DNA of 64,000 nt, taken from Chitinophagaceae bacterium IBVUCB1. GTDB lineage: Bacteria; Bacteroidota; Bacteroidia; Chitinophagales; Chitinophagaceae. This document shows positions 18,315 through 27,665 of the stretch, piece after piece. The first letter of the stretch is position 1. Every line of letters begins with the position of its first letter. The notes under the pieces are model-generated. The model was not told where the DNA came from. It searched no databases and saw only the letters and a list, made by a program, of their open reading frames with translations. The stretch covers positions 570,057 to 634,056 of the forward strand of contig NFUW01000001.1 in assembly GCA_002127285.1 (NCBI GenBank), read 5' to 3'. A program made the translations under genes and the position numbers.

Positions 18315-19096
18315 TATATCGCCTTGCAAATCCAGAATTCCTGCGCTGGGGTAGTGCTTTTAATCCTTGTCAGTAGCCATTCTATAGGGTACACACAACC
18401 CCACCACATGTATGCTAGTTTGGGAAATCTCCTTGATATTCTTACAGACAGTGCCCACCAGTATTTGTAGAGCAGACTATTGGTACCTGTAGGGTCTGAC
18501 ATCAGTACATAGTTTGGCATAGATTTAACTACTTCAAAACCTGCTGCTTTCAATGCTTGTTTATAATGTTCTCTGCTACGCGAAACCTGGTGCGTAATGT
18601 CAAAATTCTCAACAGGAAAACCTTCGGAAAAGACAAATGTTCCTCCTATATTCATTGCACTTCGGATATTAACCAAGGCATTCTGCCAATTGTCATTATC
18701 AACTATGTGATATAAAACAGAGGCACAAGTCACGTAGTCATACTTTTTACCATTCAGTACATCAATATTTTTAGCAATGTCCAGTTCGCAAAATCCATAA
18801 GCCGGAAAGGCTTTCTTTAATTGTTCTACTGCGTAGGTACTGATGTCTGAACCATCAATATTTTCATAACCTGCATCGCGCCACGTTGTAATAATAAAAC
18901 CTATCCCAGAGCCTATATCCAATATGTGTCCGTTTTTATCGGCGCAGTATTTTCTGTATATACTATGCAACCCACTACGAGTAATAGCATAAGACAGCTT
19001 ATTGTATGCCATACCCATAGATATATCACCTACGCCAACGAGGTTGAAATTTTTCTTAAGTCTTTCGTTCCAGTATTCTGATGGGCTGAATGTCAT
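18314..19096 (-). CDS. Class I SAM-dependent methyltransferase
   Basis: A 260-residue methyltransferase. Motif I, ILDIGSGIGFIIT, lies near residue 56; the acidic end of strand 2 is IDGSDIST and the motif II region is YDYVTCASVLYHI near 115. The C-terminal third carries hydrophobic and basic patches (YWWALSVRISRRFPKLAYMWW) that could contact the membrane or a lipid-linked glycan. Within this cluster it probably methylates a sugar or a glycan end. If it caps the chain it could control chain length for the ABC exporter, as known for some O-antigens; that role is speculation. Confidence 0.85.
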   Translation of the reverse strand: MTFSPSEYWNERLKKNFNLVGVGDISMGMAYNKLSYAITRSGLHSIYRKYCADKNGHILDIGSGIGFIITTWRDAGYENIDGSDISTYAVEQLKKAFPAYGFCELDIAKNIDVLNGKKYDYVTCASVLYHIVDNDNWQNALVNIRSAMNIGGTFVFSEGFPVENFDITHQVSRSREHYKQALKAAGFEVVKSMPNYVLMSDPTGTNSLLYKYWWALSVRISRRFPKLAYMWWGCVYPIEWLLTRIKSTTPAQEFWICKAI

Positions 19097-19100
19097 TTAA

Positions 19101-20021
19101 TCAGTTTTTAAATAGTTGATAAACCAAAACCGGAAAATCTTTTGAAAACAAAAAAGATGGCTTCCACCTTATAAAGCTTATTAGCGTGGCAACTGTTTCT
19201 TTGTATTTTCTATCCTTAAACAGGTGCTTTATTACATTAGTGTAAAGGCTTTGCATTTTGGTTGAATACTCAGGTGTTTTTGCAACATGAGCGTAATACT
19301 CGTCCTTTACCATATCTGAAAACTCTATGAGTTGCATAGAATAAAACTTCAATGCCTGCTCGGCAGTTTTGGCTACACTGATGTTGGCATTATGAATATG
19401 CATGTACACAGTAGCATGATTCAACATGTGCGGAGGCGCTAATGAAGCGCATCTGGCACAAAAATCATAGCACTCTGTATAATTATATTTCGGGTTAAAC
19501 GCTACCTTTTTTTTCATTAAAGATGGCAAACAAATAGTTTGTACGGGTGGTGAATATGGCAAAAAAACACTAAGCACATTATTTAAACCACCATCTTCTT
19601 GATAATACTTTTGAAAAGGTGGTTCGTACACTTCTTCTTTGCTATCTTCTTTACTTATAAACTTTGTAAACAGAAAGTGATTACTAAACCCTGCGTCAAT
19701 AGTTTCTTTAAATACCTGTAAGTGGTTTTGTTTGTACTCATCATCACTATCCAAAAAACAGATATATCTGCCAGTAGCATTCGCTAATCCGTTATTGCGG
19801 GCAGCAGATACTTTTTGATTTTCTTGATACAGGTACCTTATTCTTGCATCCGATTTGCTATACTGATTTATAATAGCAGCTGTATCATCTGTTGAGCCAT
19901 CATCAACTATCAGCAATTCCCAATCTGTATAAGTTTGTGCAATAACGCTTTCGATAGCACGTTTTATAAACCCGCTTCTGTTATACGTTGGTATTATTAT
20001 TGAGAAAAAAGGGGATTGCAT
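19101..20021 (-). CDS. Glycosyltransferase family 2
   Basis: A 306-residue GT-A enzyme of the inverting GT2 family. The N-terminus has FSIIIPTYNRSGFIKRAIES, the nucleotide-binding LLIVDDGSTDDT near residue 38, and the metal-binding DXD-like FLDSDDEY near 95. The C-terminal part is helical without clear membrane spans. It shares one base with the next GT2 gene (ATG at 20021), suggesting the two act as a pair. Substrate unknown. Confidence 0.88.
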   Translation of the reverse strand: MQSPFFSIIIPTYNRSGFIKRAIESVIAQTYTDWELLIVDDGSTDDTAAIINQYSKSDARIRYLYQENQKVSAARNNGLANATGRYICFLDSDDEYKQNHLQVFKETIDAGFSNHFLFTKFISKEDSKEEVYEPPFQKYYQEDGGLNNVLSVFLPYSPPVQTICLPSLMKKKVAFNPKYNYTECYDFCARCASLAPPHMLNHATVYMHIHNANISVAKTAEQALKFYSMQLIEFSDMVKDEYYAHVAKTPEYSTKMQSLYTNVIKHLFKDRKYKETVATLISFIRWKPSFLFSKDFPVLVYQLFKN

Positions 20022-20881
20022 TATTTTACAGCATTGATAACTTCTGCCAATGTAATCTTACATTCTTTCATCAAATACAGCACTTCCTTAAACTTCAGCT
20101 TCAACAAGCCTCCAAAAATATTTTGCCTTATAAAACCACGTCTCCATAAGTGCAATGCTTTTTGCCTATCTTCATTACTCAACGGGCAATTACTATCTTT
20201 TAGTGCACCAATGGATATATTATGTGTTAATGCTTTTTTGTATAAATAGTTCTTACTTTTCTCTTGTCCATCGTGGTCAAAATTCCATGTAAGGAAGGCA
20301 GGAACACGCACTACAGCATACTTGGCAGATAACCTGAGCCACAAATCATAATCTCCGCGATGCCTGATATTATTGAACCCGCCTTCTTTTTCAAACTCAG
20401 CGCGTCTTATTATTGTAGAAGTAGGTGCATTATGAAAAAAATCTTTTTTGAAATAGTGCCACTTATATGCCTCTTCTGATGATACCATGTAAGGCAATCT
20501 TCTTACATCATGGATATGCGATAAACCAAGTGCACCATTAGGGTTTTCTTCCATTGAACCAACCATCATTTCAAGACAGAAGGGATATAACTCTTCATCG
20601 CTATCACAATATTTCAGGTATTTACCTTGTGCATAGGAGGCGGCTTTGTTTCTATTTGGGTAGTCGCCGAGATTCGTATCGTTTTTGTAAATTTTAATAC
20701 GTGTGTCTTTTTCTGCGAATTGATTGGCTACTTCCAATGTATTATCCGTAGAGCAGTCGTCAACTATTATGAGTTCAAAGTTTGTATAAGTATTAGCCAA
20801 TACACTTTCAATAGCGCTGCCGATATAAGCACCTCTGTTATAGGCGGTCATTAATACACTTACTAAGGGTTGATGCTGCAT
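20021..20881 (-). CDS. Glycosyltransferase family 2
   Basis: A 286-residue GT2 enzyme. Motifs in order: VSVLMTAYNRGAYIGSAIES, LIIVDDCSTDNTLEVA near residue 37, and the metal site KYCDSDEELYP near 92. A second conserved region RHRGDYDLWLRLSAKYAVV near 195 contains the ED/GD acceptor-base segment of this subfamily. The start lies 1 nt after the upstream epimerase stop. Donor and acceptor unknown. Confidence 0.88.
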   Translation of the reverse strand: MQHQPLVSVLMTAYNRGAYIGSAIESVLANTYTNFELIIVDDCSTDNTLEVANQFAEKDTRIKIYKNDTNLGDYPNRNKAASYAQGKYLKYCDSDEELYPFCLEMMVGSMEENPNGALGLSHIHDVRRLPYMVSSEEAYKWHYFKKDFFHNAPTSTIIRRAEFEKEGGFNNIRHRGDYDLWLRLSAKYAVVRVPAFLTWNFDHDGQEKSKNYLYKKALTHNISIGALKDSNCPLSNEDRQKALHLWRRGFIRQNIFGGLLKLKFKEVLYLMKECKITLAEVINAVK

Positions 20882-20882
20882 A

Positions 20883-21896
20883 TTATCCTATCTTGAAGTA
20901 TTCTTTATACCAATTAACAAAAGAAGTTAATCCTGTTCTGATATCTGTAACCGGCCTATATCCTGTAGCATTACTAAGTGCTTCTATATCGGCATATGTT
21001 TCCAACATATCGCCTTTCTGTATTGGCAGGTTTTCAATGACTGCTTTCTTGCCAATCAAATCTTCGAGTATATGAATAAAGTCTGAAAGGTTTACAGGAT
21101 TATTGTTTCCTATATTATATACCTTGTACGGTGCATAACTTTCAGAAGGTAATAGTATCTGACCTTGTTTATCTGGCTGTACTGATGGTTGTTTATCTAT
21201 CAGCAATGCAATTACATTTACAATATCATCTATATACGTAAAATCTCTCCGCATATTGCCATTATTGAAAACCTTAATTGTTTTACCATGATATATGCTG
21301 TCTGTAAATGAGAAGTATGCCATATCGGGTCTGCCCCATGGGCCGTATACTGTGAAAAACCTTAATGCAGTGCTTGGTATTCCATACAATGCTGCATAGC
21401 TATGTGCTAAAGCTTCATTTGCTTTTTTAGTAGCGGCGTACAAAGACAATGGATGGTCTGTAGTATCATTTTCGGCAAAGGGTACTTTGGCATTGGCACC
21501 ATATACTGAACTTGATGATGCAAAAATTAGGTGCTTTACAGGAAACCTTCGGCATGCCTCTAATATATTGGTAAACCCGCTTATGTTACTATCAAGGTAA
21601 TTATAGGGCTTTTCGATACTATAACGCACCCCGGCCTGTGCCGCCAGATTGATAACTATATCAAACTTTTCTTTTTCGAACAGCGCATCAAGTTTTGCCT
21701 TATCGCATATGTTTATCTCTTCAAAGTAAAAATCGGGCAAGCCTTTCAGGTTACCTATTCTATCTTTTTTTAACCCTACATTGTAGTAGTCATTTATAGA
21801 GTCTATACCTACTACATTATAACCCAAGCTAACCAGCTTTTTTACTACATGAAAACCAATAAAACCCGCAGCACCTGTTACTAAAACTTTTTTCAA
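20883..21896 (-). CDS. UDP-glucuronate 4-epimerase (NAD-dependent)
   Basis: A 337-residue extended short-chain dehydrogenase. The NAD motif is VTGAAGFIGFHVVKKL (6-21). GIDSINDYYNVGLKKDRI is typical of UDP-glucuronate 4-epimerases of the LpsL/Cap1J type. The catalytic triad has Ser in FASSSSVYG and YxxxK in YAATKKANE near residue 150. FFTVYGPWGRPDMAYF near 180 is also diagnostic. It makes UDP-galacturonate from UDP-glucuronate, a natural precursor for residues amidated by the cluster's AsnB-like enzymes. The start codon is TTG, one base after the upstream TAA. No UDP-glucose 6-dehydrogenase is in the window. Confidence 0.9.
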   Translation of the reverse strand: MKKVLVTGAAGFIGFHVVKKLVSLGYNVVGIDSINDYYNVGLKKDRIGNLKGLPDFYFEEINICDKAKLDALFEKEKFDIVINLAAQAGVRYSIEKPYNYLDSNISGFTNILEACRRFPVKHLIFASSSSVYGANAKVPFAENDTTDHPLSLYAATKKANEALAHSYAALYGIPSTALRFFTVYGPWGRPDMAYFSFTDSIYHGKTIKVFNNGNMRRDFTYIDDIVNVIALLIDKQPSVQPDKQGQILLPSESYAPYKVYNIGNNNPVNLSDFIHILEDLIGKKAVIENLPIQKGDMLETYADIEALSNATGYRPVTDIRTGLTSFVNWYKEYFKIG

Positions 21897-21897
21897 C

Positions 21898-23721
21898 TTA
21901 TAAATTTTTATCTGCCCACAATGCCAGCACTAATAATGAGTGCAACATTGCAGGTTTATTTCGTAATAGATTCTGGGTTTGTTTGTAAGGCAGTACATTA
22001 TACAAAGGGCTGCTTTGTGCCATTACATAATCATTGTACAGTACCTGCATCTCTTTTGTGCCTGACCATGTATTTTTTACCAAGCCAAATCCCTGTTTTG
22101 ACCTTTCTCTTATCTGTAATGGCCAACGCATCTGCATGGCTTCCCTCAATAATATCTTATCTGCATTACTTGTTACTTTGTAATACCCGGGCATAGATAT
22201 GCAAAACTCTGCCAATGCTACATCAAGAAAAGGAGCCCTTAATTCAATACTATTAGCCATAGATGCCCTGTCGGTTTTTACTAAAATATCGCCCGGCATA
22301 TAGTCTGAAATATCAAACTTCATGGCGTCGTTGATAGTGCCATCTTCAACCCACTCCGCAAACATGGGTTGTCTTTCAGGCAGTTCTAATGCTTGTAAAG
22401 ATGAGGCAGGCAAACCATCAAACCTGGATTGAATGGCAGCTAAGGGTGTTGGGTATTTCTTGCCACTTTGGGAATAATGATATTTATCTCGCCAGTTCCT
22501 ATTAGCAGTGTTACCTGTAATCAACTCTATGGCTTTTTCTGCTAAGGCTGCCATATGCACAAATGCATACTTAAGTGCATTATTATCATTGCATTCTAAT
22601 TGTTTTATGATAGGCTGATACCACCATACATATCCTCCCAACAACTCATCTGCACCATCGCCCGTCAGTACTACTTTGCCGTGTTTTTTTGCTTCTTTGC
22701 AAATCAGGTAAGTAGCTACTGCAGATGAGTCTCCAAATGGCTCATCATATACTGTTGCAATTTTTTGTAACACTTCGCTTACGCTTACATTTTCCTCCAT
22801 CATTTCAATATGATGAGTAGCGTACATATCTGCCACCAACCTTGCGTAAGGCAGCTCGCTATCTTCTCCCTTGTACCCATAGGTAAGTGTTTTCAGTGTA
22901 TTATTTACTGACTTAGCTGCACTAACTACAGATGACGAGTCTAGCCCACCACTCAAAAATGCACAACACTCTACATCTGCAACCATCTGTTTTTTTACAG
23001 CATCATCAAACAACGATTGAAACTTATCCGCCGCATCACTCAGCGATATGTTTGTATTTTCTATCGGCAATTGCCAGTATCTACTTATTGTAAGCCCTGT
23101 GCTGTTATATACCAGATAATGCGCAGCAGGCAAAACATTTACTGAATTGTATATAGACATTGACGGACCAGTATAGCCATGTGTTAAGTACTTGCTGAGT
23201 GCCTGACGGTTTATTTCACTATTGCAGAATGACGTTCTATTTATTGCTTTTATCTCTGATGCAAAAACCATTTCATTCTCCTTGATGGAGTAGTAAAATG
23301 GTTTTTCTCCAAATCTGTCTCTAGCAGCAAATAGCTGTTGTTTATCGTTATCCCAAATAGCGAATGCAAACATACCCGGCAACCTGTTTAACATACCTAT
23401 GCCGTATTGCTTATACATGGCTATGATGAGCTCTGTATCAGAGTTGGTTTTGAAAGGGTAGTTCAGTTGACTACGTAATTCTTTATATCCGTATATCTCA
23501 CCATTAAACACTATGCAAATGCTACCTGTATCATCGTGCATGGGTTGGTTGCCAGTGGCAATATCTACAATACTAAGTCTGTTGTGTCCTAACAAACAGT
23601 TTTCAAAATGGTATTGCCCGTTGCCATCTGGTCCACGATGGTGCATAGCCGCAATCATGCTACTAAGGTCTACCTTGTATCTAACTGCTTGCTTTGCTAC
23701 AATGCCTGATATTCCGCACAT
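21898..23721 (-). CDS. AsnB-like glutamine-dependent amidotransferase (copy 1)
   Basis: A 607-residue asparagine-synthetase-family protein. The start at 23721 is fixed by the catalytic Cys2 of MCGISGIV, which becomes the N-terminus after Met removal. The glutaminase domain (about 2-190) has HRGPDGNG, HNRLSIVD, FNGEIYGY and NSDTELI. The synthetase domain has the PP-loop FLSGGLDSSS near residue 255 and LTGDGADELLGGY near 345. Members in polysaccharide clusters (for example WbpS-like proteins) amidate uronic acids rather than aspartate. It lies just upstream of the UDP-glucuronate epimerase, supporting amidation of galacturonate. Confidence 0.9.
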   Translation of the reverse strand: MCGISGIVAKQAVRYKVDLSSMIAAMHHRGPDGNGQYHFENCLLGHNRLSIVDIATGNQPMHDDTGSICIVFNGEIYGYKELRSQLNYPFKTNSDTELIIAMYKQYGIGMLNRLPGMFAFAIWDNDKQQLFAARDRFGEKPFYYSIKENEMVFASEIKAINRTSFCNSEINRQALSKYLTHGYTGPSMSIYNSVNVLPAAHYLVYNSTGLTISRYWQLPIENTNISLSDAADKFQSLFDDAVKKQMVADVECCAFLSGGLDSSSVVSAAKSVNNTLKTLTYGYKGEDSELPYARLVADMYATHHIEMMEENVSVSEVLQKIATVYDEPFGDSSAVATYLICKEAKKHGKVVLTGDGADELLGGYVWWYQPIIKQLECNDNNALKYAFVHMAALAEKAIELITGNTANRNWRDKYHYSQSGKKYPTPLAAIQSRFDGLPASSLQALELPERQPMFAEWVEDGTINDAMKFDISDYMPGDILVKTDRASMANSIELRAPFLDVALAEFCISMPGYYKVTSNADKILLREAMQMRWPLQIRERSKQGFGLVKNTWSGTKEMQVLYNDYVMAQSSPLYNVLPYKQTQNLLRNKPAMLHSLLVLALWADKNL

Positions 23722-23728
23722 AATATAT

Positions 23729-24700
23729 CTAACCCTGCGCAGAGGGAGCCACCGGGGGGATGCCACACAACGCTTCGTGTGTAGCATCTAGTACTTGTTC
23801 CCCCTTATTTAGTGTATTCAAAAAATCTTTTATAGCAGATGCAATACTTGCTCTTGCTCTATTATTATAATTATACCATTTCCACTTATCCCTTATAGAT
23901 AGTGACGACTCCTTCCATAGCAATTTGATAAGCCTTAACTTACTAATGAATGTATTATAGCTTTCAACAGGTTTATACCCAAAATAACGATACATATGAT
24001 ACAACACAGTAAAAGTGCGTTTGTATGTATAATCGGGGTTTTCGTGATGGTAATGATACACACTCGCTACAGGATTGTAAACCAATGTATACCCGGCAGC
24101 ATAAGCATCTTTTGCCCATAATGCATCTTCGGCAAAGCTTGTTTTGCGAAATGGAATCTTTTCCAACACGCTTTTTTTATACATCGCTGTTACATCATCC
24201 CAACCACATGCTGCCTTTTTTTCTTCAGGTGACAGGTTTTGAAAAGATACAGCATCAAAACTGTGAACTACAGGGGCAGGTTTAGACATCGGCCGGAACC
24301 AATCGGCCGGATTTTTATCTTTATCATGCGGCACAATTTGTGAACCACATACACCTGCTACATTATCAGACAACTTAAACCCATCTAATAAATTCTCAAG
24401 CCATTTATCATTTGTTGCCCTCGCATCTTGCACTGTCATTACAACATACTCTCCTTTGCTATAAGTCACCCCCAGGTTTCTTGTAAGACCGTGATTAAAA
24501 TCTTCCGGACTAATACTTATCACACGCACATCATAGTCTTTCAATATTTCCAATGTCTTATCAGTAGATCCTGAATCAATAATTATTGTTTCGGTTTGGT
24601 GATGCAATGTCTGCGCCTCAATTGCCTTCAGGCAGTTTTCAATCCAAGGCTCACCGTTCTTAACAGGTATTACTACTGATATCAACACGCAATCTTTCAC
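23729..24700 (-). CDS. Glycosyltransferase family 2 (rhamnosyltransferase-like)
   Basis: A 323-residue GT2 enzyme. Motifs are LISVVIPVKNGEPWIENCL, TIIIDSGSTDKTLEIL, FNHGLTRNLGVTYSKG and the TVQDA metal site. The FNHG...TRN plus QDA combination is characteristic of the RfbF-like rhamnosyltransferase subgroup, although no dTDP-rhamnose genes are in this window. The GTG at 24700 follows the upstream TAA by 4 nt with an AAGAAGG-like stretch before it, so I prefer it. A start at 24733 would add 11 residues and overlap the upstream gene by 29 nt. Confidence 0.85.
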   Translation of the reverse strand: MKDCVLISVVIPVKNGEPWIENCLKAIEAQTLHHQTETIIIDSGSTDKTLEILKDYDVRVISISPEDFNHGLTRNLGVTYSKGEYVVMTVQDARATNDKWLENLLDGFKLSDNVAGVCGSQIVPHDKDKNPADWFRPMSKPAPVVHSFDAVSFQNLSPEEKKAACGWDDVTAMYKKSVLEKIPFRKTSFAEDALWAKDAYAAGYTLVYNPVASVYHYHHENPDYTYKRTFTVLYHMYRYFGYKPVESYNTFISKLRLIKLLWKESSLSIRDKWKWYNYNNRARASIASAIKDFLNTLNKGEQVLDATHEALCGIPPVAPSAQG

Positions 24701-24704
24701 CTTC

Positions 24705-25736
24705 TTAAAGCCTAACTTCTTTTTGCCAATCAACTTGCGACAGCGTTGAACCGTTATATGGTGCCAAGTCTGCTACTTTTTGCCATATCGGATGGTACAA
24801 AGACCTGAATTTATATAATTTATATTGAGATAGCATTATCAGCCTTTTCATTCTTTTTGTTTCCGCATTATTGAATATCAGTACTTTCTCAAATAATGCA
24901 ACAGTTTTTTTAGCCCCTGCATAATATCCACTTTTCAGCGTACCTAAAAGTATATCGAGCCCCATCACACGCAAGCTTTGTGCATATTTACTTACTATAC
25001 CCAATGACTCCATCTTACTGCAAATATCTGTAAACACTTGCACCCTGCTCTCCATTTTTGGTGCGGAGTAATAACCAACACGAGACAGGCTATCATCAGA
25101 AATTCGCAAAAAAACATCGGGCTCTAAATCCATTCTCTTTTTGTATTTCACAGGCCATAATAAAGATCTGATGTGCAACTCTACGTCTTGCCACAACTTC
25201 AAACCTTCTTGCCACATGCCAATATCTATAAATGACTGACGCTTCCATAGCGTTCCGGTACCTTGACATATTGCATCTCCTTTCAATATTCGGTTCAAGT
25301 CGTCTTCATCTTTATCTATATTCCACAGCAACTTTGTATCATCCGGCTTATTTTTAAACAGCAGCATTGGGAAAATGATAAAGTCCGCATCAGGGTCTGC
25401 AACGGCTGCAAGTGCGCGCTGCTCCAGACAAAAACTTGCCAGTACATCGTCGGTATCTAAAAACATAACAAAGTCTCCGGTACACTTTTCTACAGCTATA
25501 TTTCTACAGGTGCATGCCCCTTTGGGCTCTCTATCTCGCTGATATACTTTTACTCTGTTGTCTTTTGCAGCATAGGTGCGTAGCTTCTCCCAACTATCGT
25601 CCGTACTTCCATCGTCAACAATTACCCACTCCCAATTGTCATGAGTTTGTGAAAATATTGATTGGGCGGTTTCATCTATTATATAGCCCCTGTTGTAACT
25701 GGGGGTAATGATTGATATTTTGACTTTTGCTTCCAA
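24705..25736 (-). CDS. Glycosyltransferase family 2
   Basis: A 343-residue GT2 enzyme: ISIITPSYNRGYIIDETAQS, VIVDDGSTDDSWEKL near residue 38 and FLDTDDVLASF near 93 as the DXD metal site. The C-terminal region (FTDICSKMESLGIVSKYAQS onward) is helical and of unknown role. It starts at TTG (25736); an in-frame TAG lies immediately upstream, so no longer start is possible. It is separated by 5 nt from the upstream AsnB-like gene. Confidence 0.85.
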   Translation of the reverse strand: MEAKVKISIITPSYNRGYIIDETAQSIFSQTHDNWEWVIVDDGSTDDSWEKLRTYAAKDNRVKVYQRDREPKGACTCRNIAVEKCTGDFVMFLDTDDVLASFCLEQRALAAVADPDADFIIFPMLLFKNKPDDTKLLWNIDKDEDDLNRILKGDAICQGTGTLWKRQSFIDIGMWQEGLKLWQDVELHIRSLLWPVKYKKRMDLEPDVFLRISDDSLSRVGYYSAPKMESRVQVFTDICSKMESLGIVSKYAQSLRVMGLDILLGTLKSGYYAGAKKTVALFEKVLIFNNAETKRMKRLIMLSQYKLYKFRSLYHPIWQKVADLAPYNGSTLSQVDWQKEVRL

Positions 25737-25741
25737 CTATA

Positions 25742-27658
25742 CTACTTATTACTCAACAGCCATGCGTTGATGTAAGGCCAAAAGCTATTGCACTGTTCAT
25801 GCATCCAAGCTTTTTCTTTTGTAAGTTTCAGGGCGTGGTCTCTCAATAATGGTCCATTCCAAATATCTGATTCAAGAAAGGACTTTGAACTGACAGCATC
25901 AGCAATAAAGCTACTCAAGACACCATTGAACCACTCAGTCATCGGTGCATTAATACCAATTTTGTGCTTACGGTTTCTTATTGGTTCAGGCATTAAACCA
26001 ACCATAGCATCTCGTAGTATTTTCTTTGTATAACCATCGCCCACCTTGCTGCTGCCTGGCAAGCTAAATATATATGTAACCAATCTCCAATCCATAAAAG
26101 GCATCCTTATTTCTACACCGTGCCGCATAGATGCCAAATCCCAATTTCGTAGTAAAGTTGGTAAAATATCTACGTGAAACAATCTGTATGGTATGTCGTA
26201 AGGAGCTTTGCCTGTTAATGGCGGATAAACATCTTCTGGCATATGCAATTCTTGCAACCATTCAGTATGTTTTATCTTATTGTATTTATATCTGCGTATT
26301 TTATTTTTAACCCCGACTGGCAATGTATTATACAACAACTTGCCTTTATTTTCTTTTTTTGCAGTTGTACCTAAATATTTTGCATGTACAACCTCTAACG
26401 GCAGGTTCAGCATACCGGCAAGGGTGTGGCAAAGCATATCTTTTGTACCTGCATCTTTTTCATTTACCATCCACTCTGCCACCATATTCGGATATCCGAA
26501 AAGCATTTCGTCTACACCGTGTCCGTCTAATGACACAGTAACGCCGCTTTCCCGCATATGTTTGTATATATTATGTACTACAGGTGGAGATAAATATATA
26601 AAGTCTTCTTGTTTCACTTCATCTACCAAAGCATCTGCAAGATTATTACTATTGGGATATATATATTTTGCAACTCCGTTTGTGTAAGCTACCACTTGGT
26701 CTGCATGTTCTTTTTCATCCATCGCAGTATCAGGAAAAACAGCCACAAATGCAGTCTGCCAGTCTTTCGGGGTGCTGCCTTTTTCAAAAAGGTGTTTGTC
26801 GTGTATCTCTCTAACCAAAGAGTAAACCGAAGAAGAATCCAGCCCACCGCTTAATGCAGTTCCAATATTTACATCGCTCCTCAGCCTCAATCTGCATGCA
26901 TCTGTCAATAGCTCTTTAAATTGAGCTACTTGGTCGTTGTAAGCATCAGGCACAGTTACTAAATGCTCTTCCGTTTTCCACCACTTATGTATTGTTAATT
27001 TTGAGCCTGCGCTTATCTCTGCATTATGCCCGGGTTTCAACTTATATATCTGCTGATAGATTGTTTCTCCTACAGACTCGAGGTAAAAAGGATACTTAAC
27101 TCCAAGATTAGTATTCTTCTTATCAATTTGCTTCACAAAACCATTCAGTTTTGAAAAAGCAATTGTTTCAGACGCAAATGCAAATAAACTACCCGGAGCA
27201 TACGTATAGTATAGCGGCTTTACACCAAATCTGTCTCTGGAGATAAAAATAGTCTTTTGCTCTCTATCCCAAATAGCGAATGCCCACATACCGTTGAATC
27301 TATAGACACATTCTTTACCCCATGCCTTATATGCCTCCAGAATAACTTCTGTATCTGTTCTGGTACTGAAGTGATGCCCTTTCGCACTCAGTTCTTGTTT
27401 TAATTCTATGTAGTTAAATACTTCTCCGTTATATGTTATAACATATCTACCAGAGACATCGCTCATAGGCTGCTTTCCCATGTCTGTCAGGTCTATTATT
27501 GATAACCGTCTGTGGCCAAGTGCAAGGCAAGACTGTTCGTCAATAAAAACATCTCCACCATCTGGCCCTCTATGACGTTGCGTATCGTTAAACGAAATAA
27601 TGTCTTCTCGTTTTACTGGCTTGCTATTAAGATTCCATATGCCTGTTATACCACACAT
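25742..27658 (-). CDS. AsnB-like glutamine-dependent amidotransferase (copy 2)
   Basis: A 638-residue AsnB-family protein. The glutaminase domain starts MCGITGIW with Cys2 and has QRHRGPDGG, GHRRLSIID, YNGEVFNY and RTDTEVIL. The synthetase PP-loop TALSGGLDSSSV lies near residue 265. The usual SGxGADE segment reads SLDGHGVDEMLFGY near 370, a departure shared in part with copy 3, which hints at a substrate other than aspartate. The insertion around 420-470 (KAENKGKLLYNTLP-like, basic) is longer than in E. coli AsnB. Its position among GT2 genes implies amidation of a sugar acid or an amino-sugar substituent. Confidence 0.88.
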   Translation of the reverse strand: MCGITGIWNLNSKPVKREDIISFNDTQRHRGPDGGDVFIDEQSCLALGHRRLSIIDLTDMGKQPMSDVSGRYVITYNGEVFNYIELKQELSAKGHHFSTRTDTEVILEAYKAWGKECVYRFNGMWAFAIWDREQKTIFISRDRFGVKPLYYTYAPGSLFAFASETIAFSKLNGFVKQIDKKNTNLGVKYPFYLESVGETIYQQIYKLKPGHNAEISAGSKLTIHKWWKTEEHLVTVPDAYNDQVAQFKELLTDACRLRLRSDVNIGTALSGGLDSSSVYSLVREIHDKHLFEKGSTPKDWQTAFVAVFPDTAMDEKEHADQVVAYTNGVAKYIYPNSNNLADALVDEVKQEDFIYLSPPVVHNIYKHMRESGVTVSLDGHGVDEMLFGYPNMVAEWMVNEKDAGTKDMLCHTLAGMLNLPLEVVHAKYLGTTAKKENKGKLLYNTLPVGVKNKIRRYKYNKIKHTEWLQELHMPEDVYPPLTGKAPYDIPYRLFHVDILPTLLRNWDLASMRHGVEIRMPFMDWRLVTYIFSLPGSSKVGDGYTKKILRDAMVGLMPEPIRNRKHKIGINAPMTEWFNGVLSSFIADAVSSKSFLESDIWNGPLLRDHALKLTKEKAWMHEQCNSFWPYINAWLLSNK

Positions 27659-27665
27659 AGTATTA